29,376 nt of DNA, from the IMG/VR virus record IMGVR_UViG_3300025098_000203, positions 1-29,376 of that record. One strand, 5' to 3'. Below, piece by piece: positions 1-6,500 of this stretch (its first letter is position 1; each line of letters opens with the position of its first letter). A model generated the notes under the pieces. It saw nothing but the letters and a program-made list of their open reading frames with translations. It ran no database searches and was not told the origin of the DNA. Position numbers and translations under genes: made by a program. This DNA is from a virus.

Positions 1-141
1 TGCACAGACTCAAAAAGCAGATTCGTTATTATATCATCGTTACTTGATGCAGGATTTACAAGAATTGGAATTGCATCTACCTTTATACATTGCGACACCG
101 CAGAAAAAGGTAAATCACAACAAGTTATTTGGACATACTAA
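1..141 (+). CDS. Peptidase M15-type endolysin, C-terminal part (5' truncated)
   Basis: Reading frame 1 is open from the window edge to TAA at 139-141 and gives 46 residues. They end in FIHCDTAEKG...VIWTY. This is the typical C-terminus of phage M15 D-Ala-D-Ala carboxypeptidase-like lysins, in which the FIHxD segment contributes a zinc ligand (His30 of the visible part) and the protein ends near W-x-Y. M15 enzymes cleave peptidoglycan peptide cross-links, so this is probably the endolysin. A holin gene follows 18 bases downstream, which fits a lysis cassette. The N-terminal two thirds lie outside the window. The assignment rests on this short tail plus context. Confidence 0.72.
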   Translation, partial: CTDSKSRFVIISSLLDAGFTRIGIASTFIHCDTAEKGKSQQVIWTY

Positions 142-159
142 TACAGTTGGTAGTACACT

Positions 160-570
160 ATGCCTAAAAAGAAATTCAAAGACACCGCAGTAGGTTCTTT
201 CCTACTTCAAAAGATACCCAAAGTCGTAGGTGCAATAGCACAGGATACACCTGTAGGAAGCGTTATAGAAGCTATTATAGGAGGTTCTGATATGTCAGCA
301 GAGGACAAAGACATAGCCTTAGAGAAACTACGCTTAGAACGTGCCGAAATGGATGGGGTAACACGTAGATGGGTTGCCGATAGCAGAAGCGGATGGTTAG
401 CACAAAACGTAAGACCACTAACTTTAGTCTTTTTTTCTATTAGCTATGTGGTAGGGTGGTATATGGGGTATCCATTAGATTCTATTACTGGATTGCTTAG
501 TGTGGTAATAGGTGGATATTTTGGTAGTAGAGGTGTAGAGAAAGTAATGGGTAATAAACTTCATCAGTAA
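160..570 (+). CDS. Holin, 3TM/GTA-type family
   Basis: A 136-residue protein. The stretch around residues 68-90, with W71, D74 and the NVRPLTL motif, followed by hydrophobic segments at about 86-103 and 108-122, is the signature layout of the GTA_holin_3TM-like phage holins. Residues 30-42 form a weaker hydrophobic or amphipathic stretch that may be the third membrane-contacting helix. Holins form lesions in the inner membrane so that the endolysin can reach the cell wall. The gene follows the endolysin remnant by 18 bases, and its stop TAA shares a base with the next start. A short charged tail (GVEKVMGNKLHQ) is expected on the cytoplasmic side. Confidence 0.8.
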   Translation: MPKKKFKDTAVGSFLLQKIPKVVGAIAQDTPVGSVIEAIIGGSDMSAEDKDIALEKLRLERAEMDGVTRRWVADSRSGWLAQNVRPLTLVFFSISYVVGWYMGYPLDSITGLLSVVIGGYFGSRGVEKVMGNKLHQ

Positions 571-704
571 TGGCAAAACAAATAATAGGAAACTACGAAA
601 AAAATCCTAAAAGAAAGCGTAAAGGCGTACACGCTAAAAGCAAAACAAGTAGCCTAAAATCCAGTAAAATTTACAGTAAGAAATATAGAGGACAGGGTAA
701 ATGA
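570..704 (+). CDS. Small very basic protein (44 aa), unknown function
   Basis: ATG at 570 overlaps the holin stop (TAATG). The 44 residues are dominated by Lys, Arg, Ser and Gly, with NPKRKRKG near the start and YRGQGK at the end. There is no hydrophobic segment. I believe similar short proteins occur next to lysis genes in other flavobacterial phages, but I know of no function. The charge would suit nucleic-acid binding, which is inference only. The overlapping start and clean basic composition argue that it is translated. Confidence 0.6.
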   Translation: MAKQIIGNYEKNPKRKRKGVHAKSKTSSLKSSKIYSKKYRGQGK

Positions 705-750
705 TTATAATTATTTATAAACATCTATTTACTTTGTAAAAAAAAACGTT

Positions 751-758
751 TACCTTTG
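751..758 (+). promoter_or_regulatory. Candidate host-type -7 box TACCTTTG
   Basis: TACCTTTG matches the Bacteroidetes -7 consensus TANNTTTG exactly. The nearest upstream TTG (734-736) is only 14 bases away, shorter than the usual 17-23. The box lies in the gap after the lysis genes and would start transcription near 764-766. That puts an in-frame ATG at 756 upstream of the transcript and decides the start of the next gene (801). Confidence 0.45.
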
Positions 759-800
759 GTGGGTAAGTGGGATATAATGTTAACCTATTTAATAAATACT

Positions 801-1040
801 ATGGAAGATACTACTATTAGACAATTAGCGGAAAAGATTGCAAAAGACTTTGCATTATCAGTTAGAGAACGTACTGACTTACTTTTAGAGTTAGATGCTA
901 ACCAATATACAAACTTAGGTATTGACAGTACTAAAACTGAAAAAACTAAAGTAAAAGCTGATAGTAAGTATATTTACAAGAATATTAAGGGTATTGACGA
1001 AGTAACTGGTAAGATGTTGCTTAATCATATGGATGCTTAG
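801..1040 (+). CDS. Hypothetical early protein (79 aa) upstream of ninG
   Basis: The product begins MEDTTIRQLAEKIAKDF and is mostly helical and charged, with no recognised domain. The frame is open from an ATG at 756, but that codon lies inside the TACCTTTG promoter box, so I start at 801, which also has the A/T-rich upstream sequence normal here. An in-frame ATG at 777 is a second alternative. It is the first gene after the lysis cassette and probably the first gene of the early transcript. The next reading frame overlaps its stop. Confidence 0.6.
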   Translation: MEDTTIRQLAEKIAKDFALSVRERTDLLLELDANQYTNLGIDSTKTEKTKVKADSKYIYKNIKGIDEVTGKMLLNHMDA

Positions 1041-1047
1041 GAAAACT

Positions 1048-1440
1048 ATGCCAAAAACTGCTAAAAAACCAACACGAAGTAAATTAGTAAAGAAGTTAGA
1101 TGTAGTGTTTAGTCAATATATAAGACTAAGTAGTGCAGATAGAAGGGGTATGTGTACTTGTGTTACTTGTGGAAAGCAGTACCATTGGAAAAACATACAG
1201 GCAGGACATTTTATGAGTAGAAAGCATTACTCTACAAGGTGGGATGAAGATAATGTATTTGCCCAGTGTGTAGGTTGTAATATGTTTAAGCAGGGAGAAC
1301 AATATAAATATTCTATTTTTCTTGGTTCGGAACTGGCAAATGAGTTATATTTGAAAAGTAAAGAAACAGTTAAGTTTAGTAGTCAAGACTTGCAGGATAT
1401 GATTGATGATTACCAAGCAAAACTAAAGACTTTCCAGTAA
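1048..1440 (+). CDS. ninG: NinG/Rap-like recombination nuclease
   Basis: The protein has the zinc-site pattern CTCVTC followed by H-W-K-N-I-Q-A-G-H-F, then CVGCN after about 38 residues, and an R-W-D-E-D-N segment. These are the hallmarks of bacteriophage lambda NinG (Rap). NinG in lambda is a structure-specific endonuclease that cuts Holliday junctions and D-loops during phage recombination. The length (130 aa) is shorter than lambda NinG because the N-terminal region is reduced. I chose ATG 1048, 7 bases after the previous stop. ATG 1033, which overlaps that gene by 8 bases and adds MLRKT, is possible. A strong terminator follows at 1466. Confidence 0.85.
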   Translation: MPKTAKKPTRSKLVKKLDVVFSQYIRLSSADRRGMCTCVTCGKQYHWKNIQAGHFMSRKHYSTRWDEDNVFAQCVGCNMFKQGEQYKYSIFLGSELANELYLKSKETVKFSSQDLQDMIDDYQAKLKTFQ

Positions 1441-1465
1441 TTTTTGTTTTTATTGTTTTATTAAG

Positions 1466-1495
1466 AAGGGTAGCTAAACGGTTGCCCTTTTTTTG
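1466..1495 (+). terminator. Rho-independent terminator after ninG
   Basis: AAGGGTAGC pairs with GGTTGCCCTT across a short A-rich loop (one G-U and one imperfect pair near the loop) and is followed by a run of T. It closes the unit that starts near 751. Confidence 0.8.
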
Positions 1496-1519
1496 TTTAA
1501 AATTTTTTTGTTATCTTAG
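1493..1519 (+). promoter_or_regulatory. Candidate promoter overlapping the terminator tail
   Basis: TTG (1493-1495), 16 bases, then TATCTTAG (1512-1519), one mismatch from TANNTTTG. The next ATG is at 1524, so the leader would be almost absent. The position directly behind a terminator supports it. The imperfect -7 box and slightly short spacer weaken it. Confidence 0.4.
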
Positions 1520-1523
1520 CACT

Positions 1524-1634
1524 ATGGAACAATTTACAAAAGCAGAAATCTACGGCAAGGTCTTAGAACTGCAAGAAGAAAACGAACAACTTAAAAAACA
1601 GTTAAACATTCAAAACGGTATCTACTATGGATAA
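1524..1634 (+). CDS. Short coiled-coil protein (36 aa)
   Basis: ATG 1524 gives MEQFTKAEIYGKVLELQEEN and continues with a heptad-like E-Q-L-K-K-Q-L pattern before stopping at 1632-1634. The composition predicts one amphipathic helix, probably a short coiled coil. It sits right behind a candidate promoter and overlaps the following start (1627) by 8 bases, consistent with translational coupling. Function unknown; it might be a leader ORF that brings ribosomes to the next gene. Confidence 0.5.
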   Translation: MEQFTKAEIYGKVLELQEENEQLKKQLNIQNGIYYG

Positions 1635-1947
1635 AACACAACTTTACATTATTAAACAAAATGCCCTTACAAATGCAAATGTATTTTATGGGAAAGATGA
1701 AACTAAAACAGAAGAAAAGGTTTTAGCTACTGCACAACAGTTTGCAGATTGGGTTATAGGTGCAGAGGCTACTAATGCGGTAGCTGACTTACCTAAGACA
1801 CCTGACAACGAAAAAAAGTGGTTAAATAAAAACACACCTGACTTTAACGAAATGATTAACTATATTAAACAAGGTGGTACTGTAAAACAAATAAGAAACA
1901 AGTACAAAGTATCAAAAGAAGTTGAATCAGAATTAAATAAATTATAA
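1627..1947 (+). CDS. Hypothetical protein (106 aa), partner of the DUF3127 gene
   Basis: No domain that I can name. The central part (ATAQQFADWVIGAE) looks helical. The C-terminal 30 residues (YIKQGGTVKQIRNKYKVS) look like a small helix-turn-helix, with a turn before QIRNKYKVS. Its stop at 1945-1947 is immediately followed by the start of the DUF3127 gene at 1948, so the two are almost certainly co-translated and may work together in single-strand DNA handling. That role is inferred from position only. Confidence 0.6.
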   Translation: MDKTQLYIIKQNALTNANVFYGKDETKTEEKVLATAQQFADWVIGAEATNAVADLPKTPDNEKKWLNKNTPDFNEMINYIKQGGTVKQIRNKYKVSKEVESELNKL

Positions 1948-2274
1948 ATGGATTTAAAAGGAACTATTAAATTAATAAGCGACCCTGTAACAGTAAGCGA
2001 CAAGCTAACTAAACAACAGATGATTTTAACTATTGATGAGGACACTAAATACCCTCAAAATATACCAGTTGAATTTCTAAACAAAAGTGTAGATCAATTA
2101 CAGAAATTTCAAACAGGACAAAAAGTATCTGTAGGTGTTAATTTAAGAGGCAATGAGTACAACGGAAAATACTATATGAATGTAGTAGGTTGGAAGATTG
2201 CACAAATACTAAATAACGAAGTTACTAACACACAACAAAACCCTGCAAGAGAGGGAGTAGATTTACCATTTTAA
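1948..2274 (+). CDS. DUF3127 OB-fold protein, probable phage SSB
   Basis: This 108-residue protein matches the DUF3127 pattern: MDLKGTIKLI at the start, YPQNIPVEF at 35-43, and VSVGVNLRGNEYNGKYY at 60-76, followed by NVVGWKI. DUF3127 is a Bacteroidetes family with a predicted OB fold like that of single-strand DNA-binding proteins. The last residues, REGVDLPF, resemble the acidic D-x-P-F tip by which bacterial SSBs recruit partners. I therefore propose that it coats ssDNA during replication or recombination. It is the last gene of a short unit, with a terminator 8 bases after the stop. Confidence 0.78.
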   Translation: MDLKGTIKLISDPVTVSDKLTKQQMILTIDEDTKYPQNIPVEFLNKSVDQLQKFQTGQKVSVGVNLRGNEYNGKYYMNVVGWKIAQILNNEVTNTQQNPAREGVDLPF

Positions 2275-2281
2275 TAATGAG

Positions 2282-2304
2282 GGGGGTAACACCCCCTTTT
2301 TTTT
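2282..2304 (+). terminator. Strong terminator after the DUF3127 gene
   Basis: A perfect stem GGGGGT/ACCCCC with loop AAC is followed by eight T. It ends the 1524-2274 unit. The next gene starts at 2305, directly after the T run. Confidence 0.9.
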
Positions 2305-2457
2305 ATGTTTAAAAAATTGAAACAAGGCGATAAGTTTCCAATGGATTTTTGGAATTACAATATAAATCCTATATTGGGATATGAATACAAACCTGAACCA
2401 AGAGATTCTAAAAAAGAAAAGTTAAAATATGGACTGGAAAACAACCAAATAAGATGA
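2305..2457 (+). CDS. Small hypothetical protein (50 aa) coupled to the helicase
   Basis: ATG 2305 opens a 50-codon frame (MFKKLKQGDKFPMDFWNY...) rich in Lys, Tyr and Asn. Its stop overlaps the helicase start in ATGA at 2454-2457, so translation of the two is probably coupled. The start is the first base after the terminator T run, and I see no promoter between them, so it depends on read-through or an unrecognised signal. Function unknown. Confidence 0.5.
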   Translation: MFKKLKQGDKFPMDFWNYNINPILGYEYKPEPRDSKKEKLKYGLENNQIR

Positions 2458-3362
2458 TAGCACAAAGTAAAGCAATACAAGACAAAATACTGGACATAAA
2501 ATACGGAAGGGTAAAGGAAGGGTTAAAGATAGGAGTGCCTGAAATAGACGAGTACATAAGGTATAAACAGGGTGGGTTTAATTTACTAATTGGACACGCA
2601 AATGTGGGAAAGACTACCGTGATATGTTATCTATTAACCTTGTGGGCAATAAAGCACAACCTAAGATTTTTAATTTGGTCAAGCGAAAACACACCACAAA
2701 GCATAGTAAGAAAGATTATAGAGTTTAAGATGGGTACACCAATACACCAAGCAGAAGAAAAAGACATAGCCGATGCGGTAGTATGGTGTGATAAACATTT
2801 TAAGATTATAGACGTTGAGGATTTATACACTTACAAGGATTTGATGAAAGAAGCTAACGCAGTAAAGGATGCTTGGGACTATGATGGTTTACTTATAGAC
2901 CCCTACAATAGTTTAGCAAAAGACCATCAACTTTTAAGAGCGGTAGGAAGCCACGAGTACGACTACCAAGTGAGTAGTGAGTTTAGACTATTTGCCAAAA
3001 AGAAAAATGTAACGGTATTTTTAAATGCTCACGGAGTAACCGAGTCCCTGCGAAAAACTCACGTTAAAGGACACGAATACGAAAACCTACCAATGCCATT
3101 AAATTTAGCAGGTGTAGAGGGTGGAGGTAAATGGGGAAACCGTGCAGACGATGTTTATTGCATACACAGGTACACGAGTAGCCCAAGCGATTGGATGTAT
3201 AGCCATTTGCACGTATTAAAGGTTAAAGAAAACGAAACAGGTGGAAGGTGTACACCATACGAACAACCTATTAGCCTTAGAATGGCTTTAAACAATGTAG
3301 GATTTGAATACAAAGGGCAAGACCTACTTAACTACAAAGAAATAAAACCTATAGAAATATGA
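2454..3362 (+). CDS. DnaB-like replicative helicase domain (RecA-fold ATPase)
   Basis: A 302-residue single-domain ATPase. The Walker A motif is GHANVGKT (47-54), the Walker B-like strand is LLIDPYN (146-152), and FLNAHG (189-194) matches motif H3 of the SF4 (DnaB/T7 gp4) helicases. The region LRFLIWSSENTP (70-81) fits motif H1a. The N-terminal primase-binding domain of full DnaB is absent, as in several small phage helicases. It should unwind the replication fork as a hexamer. No primase or polymerase is present in the window, so replication is likely to rely on the host or on genes elsewhere. It overlaps the next gene by 4 bases. Confidence 0.8.
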   Translation: MIAQSKAIQDKILDIKYGRVKEGLKIGVPEIDEYIRYKQGGFNLLIGHANVGKTTVICYLLTLWAIKHNLRFLIWSSENTPQSIVRKIIEFKMGTPIHQAEEKDIADAVVWCDKHFKIIDVEDLYTYKDLMKEANAVKDAWDYDGLLIDPYNSLAKDHQLLRAVGSHEYDYQVSSEFRLFAKKKNVTVFLNAHGVTESLRKTHVKGHEYENLPMPLNLAGVEGGGKWGNRADDVYCIHRYTSSPSDWMYSHLHVLKVKENETGGRCTPYEQPISLRMALNNVGFEYKGQDLLNYKEIKPIEI

Positions 3363-3616
3363 TAGAACCAAACATTTTTGCAAGTCCGATTTTACATATA
3401 TTTATATTACTGATGACAATAGGTGGTATTTTTGTAGTAGTAGGATTTGTAGTACGAGCCGAAATAATTATAAGTCCTATTAAAGGTTTTGTTATTGGTG
3501 CTTTGGTACACGATGAAACATATACAGAAAACAATACAGAAATTACGGAATATACTTTACAATGCTTATTAGGTGTAATTAGTATAAACGTAATATGGGA
3601 GAGGCAGGATGGCTAA
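3359..3616 (+). CDS. Small membrane protein (85 aa), unknown function
   Basis: The N-terminal part (about residues 12-34, HIFILLMTIGGIFVVVGFVV) is a clear membrane helix, followed by a hydrophobic stretch at 38-50 and another at 67-80 (LQCLLGVISINVIW). The middle is acidic and polar. It starts in the helicase stop (ATGA) and its last 22 bases overlap the sigma-like gene, so it is part of a tightly coupled run. A membrane protein between helicase and transcription factor is unexpected. It could act on the host envelope or tether replication to the membrane. Neither is shown by the sequence. Confidence 0.65.
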   Translation: MIEPNIFASPILHIFILLMTIGGIFVVVGFVVRAEIIISPIKGFVIGALVHDETYTENNTEITEYTLQCLLGVISINVIWERQDG

Positions 3617-4140
3617 GTAAAGTTGCTGAAAGGCATAGTGAATGGATTAAGATTGTACATTCTTTTGGGGAGTTTGACTATGCGGAAGATATTGTGCAGG
3701 AGATGTACCTTGTATTAAACAAATATGCAAGTGAAAAAAAAATCATTAATAAGGGTGTTGTTAGCAGGGGTTATTGCTATTTTACCCTTCGGTCTATTTT
3801 TTTACAGTATTGTAATGCTAAGAACAAAATCAAAAAAATTGAAATTGACGATGAAGAAACTTATACGCAAATTGCAGACGATTCGGAAATGGATGACCAA
3901 ATAGGTTACAACGAAATTACCACTAAGATAGACAAACACATAGATGGTTGGAGGTGGTACGACAAAACACTATTTAGGTTGTACAGAGATACAGATATGT
4001 CTATTAGAAAAATAGCAGAAGAAACTAATATAAGTTGGGTAAGTATATTTAATACACTAAAAAAGTGTAAGGAAGAACTAAGAGAAATATTTAAAGAGGA
4101 CTTTGAAGATTATTTAAATAAAGATTATGACAGAATTTAA
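3595..4140 (+). CDS. Sigma-70-family-like transcription factor (ECF size)
   Basis: 181 residues. The segment FDYAEDIVQEMYLVL (27-41) is the typical region 2 helix of small sigma factors, and YCYFTLRSIFLQY (60-72) fits the following region 2.3/2.4 helix. A helix-turn-helix at about 135-162 (MSIRKIAEETNISWVSIFN) corresponds to region 4. An acidic linker lies between. Two-domain (sigma2-sigma4) architecture and size are those of ECF sigma factors. In a phage this suggests a factor that redirects host RNA polymerase, and the late genes here carry a distinct promoter motif that it could read. Target specificity cannot be seen from the protein. It ends inside the start of the next gene. Confidence 0.65.
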   Translation: MGEAGWLSKVAERHSEWIKIVHSFGEFDYAEDIVQEMYLVLNKYASEKKIINKGVVSRGYCYFTLRSIFLQYCNAKNKIKKIEIDDEETYTQIADDSEMDDQIGYNEITTKIDKHIDGWRWYDKTLFRLYRDTDMSIRKIAEETNISWVSIFNTLKKCKEELREIFKEDFEDYLNKDYDRI

Positions 4141-4540
4141 AGGCGATAAACGTACAAAGGAGTACAAGGAGTGGAAGAAGAACCACGCAGAAGCAAGTAA
4201 AGGATTAGGAGATACGGTAGAAAAAATTACTAAAGCTACTGGAATAAAGAAAGCGGTCAAATGGATAGCAGGAGATGACTGTGGGTGCGATGAACGTAAG
4301 GATAAGCTAAACAAATTATTCCCAAGACGTAAGCCTGAATGTTTAAACGAAGATGAATACAATTATCTACAAGAGAAGTTTGAGAACCGCAAAAGCACAA
4401 TCCTATCAGACGAACAAAAAAGGATGTTGGAAATATACAACAGAGTGTTTAGTGATAACGCACAACCAACCAACTGCTCTCCTTGTTTTGTAAATGGTGT
4501 TTATAAGAAGTTGGAACAACTATACAAGCAATACCTGTGA
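4127..4540 (+). CDS. Conserved phage protein with DCGCDERKDKLNKLFP motif
   Basis: The 137-residue protein has a basic N-terminal helix region, then GLGDTVEKITKATGIKKAVK and DDCGCDERKDKLNKLFP (about residues 50-66). The C-terminal half is helical with two more cysteines in NCSPC. I recognise the Gly-rich helix plus CGC-x-x-R-x-x-x-LN segment as recurrent in phages of Bacteroidetes, including crAss-like ones, but I know no assigned function. The cysteines (DCGC and CSPC) could bind metal. It overlaps the sigma-like gene by 14 bases at its start and the next gene (GTG start) by 4. Confidence 0.7.
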   Translation: MTEFKGDKRTKEYKEWKKNHAEASKGLGDTVEKITKATGIKKAVKWIAGDDCGCDERKDKLNKLFPRRKPECLNEDEYNYLQEKFENRKSTILSDEQKRMLEIYNRVFSDNAQPTNCSPCFVNGVYKKLEQLYKQYL

Positions 4541-4926
4541 AAAACTGGAATGAAAACGACCTGTTTTTATATCTGCAAACCTGCTGCTATCCTGATTTAG
4601 TAAAGGCAAGGAAACAGATGTCTAAATGGGATTGTTACAGTCCTGAAAGTAAACATAGGATAGAACTTAAATGTAGGGGCGCACACTACGATACTTTGCT
4701 TATAGAAAAGAAAAAGTACGATGCTATGATTAGTAAGGCAGACGAAAACTTAGACATACCCATTTACATAAATTCCACACCACAGGGAGTATATAAATTT
4801 AATTTGTACCTTGTAAATCCAAAGTGGGAAATACAATACCATAATAAAACAACCCATTTTAGCAATAACAATAAAATAAAAAAAGAGGTAGCTATGCTGC
4901 CTGTTATAGATGCTGAAATACTATGA
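4537..4926 (+). CDS. Putative PD-(D/E)XK nuclease, GTG start
   Basis: Residues WDCY (Asp32), IELK (Glu43-x-Lys45) and a following YDTLLIEKKKYD helix give the D...ExK arrangement of PD-(D/E)XK nucleases. The C-terminal half alternates strands such as DIPIYIN and YKFNLYLV, fitting the fold. The enzyme may resolve or trim branched DNA, but the exact substrate is unknown. The start is GTG at 4537, overlapping the previous stop as GTGA. No in-frame ATG lies near, and using GTG preserves the N-terminal WNENDLFLYL helix. The next gene starts in its stop codon. Confidence 0.55.
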   Translation: MKNWNENDLFLYLQTCCYPDLVKARKQMSKWDCYSPESKHRIELKCRGAHYDTLLIEKKKYDAMISKADENLDIPIYINSTPQGVYKFNLYLVNPKWEIQYHNKTTHFSNNNKIKKEVAMLPVIDAEIL

Positions 4927-5234
4927 ACAAAAAAATACATAACTTAAAACACATTAACTACTTAGCTAACTTTGATATTATAGCTAATACCTTTTTAGAG
5001 TGGCAGGAGAAGAAACCAACCGACACGGTAGATAAGTTAATGGAAAGTCTTATAGACATCAACTATTACATTACAGACATATATACAAACGAACTGTACT
5101 ACAACGAAGGTTTAAATGATTATAGGGCTGCCAAACTTAGAGCAATAGAACGTGCGCAAAAAGCAGAAAAGAAAATACAAGAACTGGAAAAGGAAATATT
5201 AAAACTAAGAAAAGAAAAAGAATTAGGGTTATGA
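4923..5234 (+). CDS. Hypothetical coiled-coil protein (103 aa)
   Basis: The N-terminal half is Tyr/Asn-rich and helical. The last 35 residues (KLRAIERAQKAEKKIQELEK...) form a long charged heptad repeat, a likely coiled coil. No catalytic motif. It is joined to both neighbours by 4-base ATGA overlaps, so it belongs to the same translation run as the nuclease and the MazG-like gene. Function unknown. Confidence 0.6.
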   Translation: MNKKIHNLKHINYLANFDIIANTFLEWQEKKPTDTVDKLMESLIDINYYITDIYTNELYYNEGLNDYRAAKLRAIERAQKAEKKIQELEKEILKLRKEKELGL

Positions 5235-5449
5235 GTGATAGTAAAAAGAAATACTTTGAGATGCAAACGGATGGCATAGTAGAAGATGTAAAGTACATAA
5301 TGGACAAGCGTAGTAAGAAAGGGCAGAGGGAATACGGAACGACCTTAGAGGATAGTCCTGATGGCTTTTATTCGTTTCTTAATCATTTGCAAGAAGAGCT
5401 ATTAGATTCGGTGCTTTACATACAAAAGCTAAAAAAACTTAATAAATAG
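5231..5449 (+). CDS. MazG-like all-alpha NTP pyrophosphohydrolase, small
   Basis: 72 residues. The pattern SKKGQREYGTTL followed by FLNHLQEELLDSVLYIQKL resembles the MazG/dUTPase-2 all-alpha fold, with the metal-binding EExxD (E55, E56, D59) on the second helix and a K-x-G-x-x-x-Y-G loop before it. Such phage proteins hydrolyse nucleoside triphosphates or the alarmone (p)ppGpp. The protein is near the lower size limit and lacks a visible second metal motif, so activity is uncertain. Its last codons lie in the first copy of a 40-base-period repeat that continues into the promoter region downstream. Confidence 0.5.
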   Translation: MSDSKKKYFEMQTDGIVEDVKYIMDKRSKKGQREYGTTLEDSPDGFYSFLNHLQEELLDSVLYIQKLKKLNK

Positions 5450-5506
5450 TTTGTTAAATAAAGATTATTCAAAAAAACTTAAATAATGTTTTGTTAATTA
5501 AATATT
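5431..5506 (+). repeat. Two imperfect direct repeats, period 40 bases
   Basis: Copy 1 (5431-5466) and copy 2 (5471-5506) both begin AAAAAAACTTAA and both contain a TTTGTTAA core 19 bases in. I count about 29 identities over 36 positions. Copy 1 covers the last codons and stop of the MazG-like gene. Copy 2 supplies the -33 TTTG of the promoter at 5491-5520. Confidence 0.6.
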
Positions 5507-5520
5507 AATAAGTAGCTTTG
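5491..5520 (+). promoter_or_regulatory. Host-type Bacteroidetes promoter TTG-N19-TAGCTTTG
   Basis: TTG at 5491-5493 (in a TTTTG), 19 bases, then TAGCTTTG at 5513-5520. Both boxes and the spacing fit the Bacteroidetes primary sigma consensus (TTG-N17-23-TANNTTTG). Transcription would start near 5527, giving a leader of about 8 bases before ATG 5535. It probably drives 5535-8537. Confidence 0.8.
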
Positions 5521-5534
5521 TTAAAAACAATAAG

Positions 5535-5690
5535 ATGGATAATTACAAACATTACCTTTGGTCATACTATTCGGATGACGAACTACGCAAAATAATAAAA
5601 AGCGGCAGTACACTTAAAGGTCACATAGAAGATGCAAAGGCTGAACTAAGAAGCAGACAAGAATCACAAGACGAAATATTAGGGCTATGA
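5535..5690 (+). CDS. Small acidic protein (51 aa), first gene of the exonuclease unit
   Basis: ATG 5535 lies just behind a consensus host-type promoter. The product (MDNYKHYLWSYYSDDELRKI...) is aromatic at the N-terminus and helical and charged after. It stops in an ATGA overlap with the exonuclease start at 5687. I do not recognise it. Promoter position and coupling make it a credible gene, and its tie to a RecE-type exonuclease suggests a cofactor or regulator, as inference. Confidence 0.6.
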   Translation: MDNYKHYLWSYYSDDELRKIIKSGSTLKGHIEDAKAELRSRQESQDEILGL

Positions 5691-6451
5691 TAACACTACT
5701 AAACGGAGAGCATTGGGGTAAGGAAGAAATACTTACACAGATGGTCTTGGATGACTTCTACTATGGGCATTTAGGGAAACACGCATTAAGTAGTAGTAGT
5801 TTAAAGATGCTACTGAAAAGTCCTAAGACATACAGGAACGTTACAAAATACGGAAGTGATACGGATTCCCCAGCACTAAGAGCAGGTAAGCTATTGCATT
5901 GGATGGTGTTAGAGCCACATAAGATAGATGCTTTGCATTTTGTAGAGGCGAGTTCGAAAAACACAAACATTTACAAACACGCAGTTGAAGAACACGGAGA
6001 GGTGTATTTGGAAAAAGAAAAGCAACAGTCACAACGATTAACAGATGCTTTGCTAAGAAACGAAGAAGCTATAAAACTAATTAACAAGTCAGAATTTGAA
6101 GTACCTGCAATAGAAATGTACGATGGTCTTGCGTTTAGAGGTAAGGCAGATATACTAAAAGACAATAACATTATCGACATCAAGACAACACAAGATATAG
6201 GTTCTTTTAGGTATAGTGCGGACAAGTATGGTTACGACCTACAAGCTTATCTGTACACAAAACTATTCAACGTGGATAAGTTTACCTTCTTAGTGATAGA
6301 CAAAGGCAGTTGCGATATAGGAGTCTTTGAAGCAAGTGAAGATTTTATAGCAAGAGGCGAGGACAAATACAGACAAGCAATAGATTTATATAAATACTTC
6401 TTTGTAGAAGAACACGACTTAGACCAATATGTAATGCGAGGAATATTATAA
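5687..6451 (+). CDS. PDDEXK exonuclease, RecE/Exo VIII-like (DUF3799)
   Basis: 254 residues with the full motif set of this family: ALSSSSLKMLLKSP (33-46), H71 in GKLLHWMVLEP, RGKAD (Asp155), IIDIKTT (Asp164-x-Lys166), and YDLQAYLY (Gln186, Tyr190). These match PF12684-type phage exonucleases related to RecE, which degrade one strand from double-strand ends to leave 3' tails for annealing. No annealase of the RecT type is visible in the window. The DUF3127 protein or a host protein might serve instead. Start at 5687 is coupled to the 51-aa gene. About 50 bases without a recognisable signal follow. Confidence 0.85.
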   Translation: MITLLNGEHWGKEEILTQMVLDDFYYGHLGKHALSSSSLKMLLKSPKTYRNVTKYGSDTDSPALRAGKLLHWMVLEPHKIDALHFVEASSKNTNIYKHAVEEHGEVYLEKEKQQSQRLTDALLRNEEAIKLINKSEFEVPAIEMYDGLAFRGKADILKDNNIIDIKTTQDIGSFRYSADKYGYDLQAYLYTKLFNVDKFTFLVIDKGSCDIGVFEASEDFIARGEDKYRQAIDLYKYFFVEEHDLDQYVMRGIL

Positions 6452-6500
6452 GGGGTAGCCGAAAACCTTTTAGAGTAGGCAAAACAATAAAACAATAATT

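Noticed and set aside
756-800. Earlier start (ATG 756) for the gene ending at 1040
   Set aside because: The codon lies inside the TACCTTTG promoter box, so it would be upstream of the transcript start. ATG 801 fits better.
1451-1455. TATTG after ninG as a further late promoter
   Set aside because: There is no AACAAA 13 bases upstream, and it lies before a terminator rather than before a gene.
6452-6500. AAGGGG...CCTTTT as a terminator after the exonuclease gene
   Set aside because: Only about four pairs form and the T run is short, so it is too weak to call.
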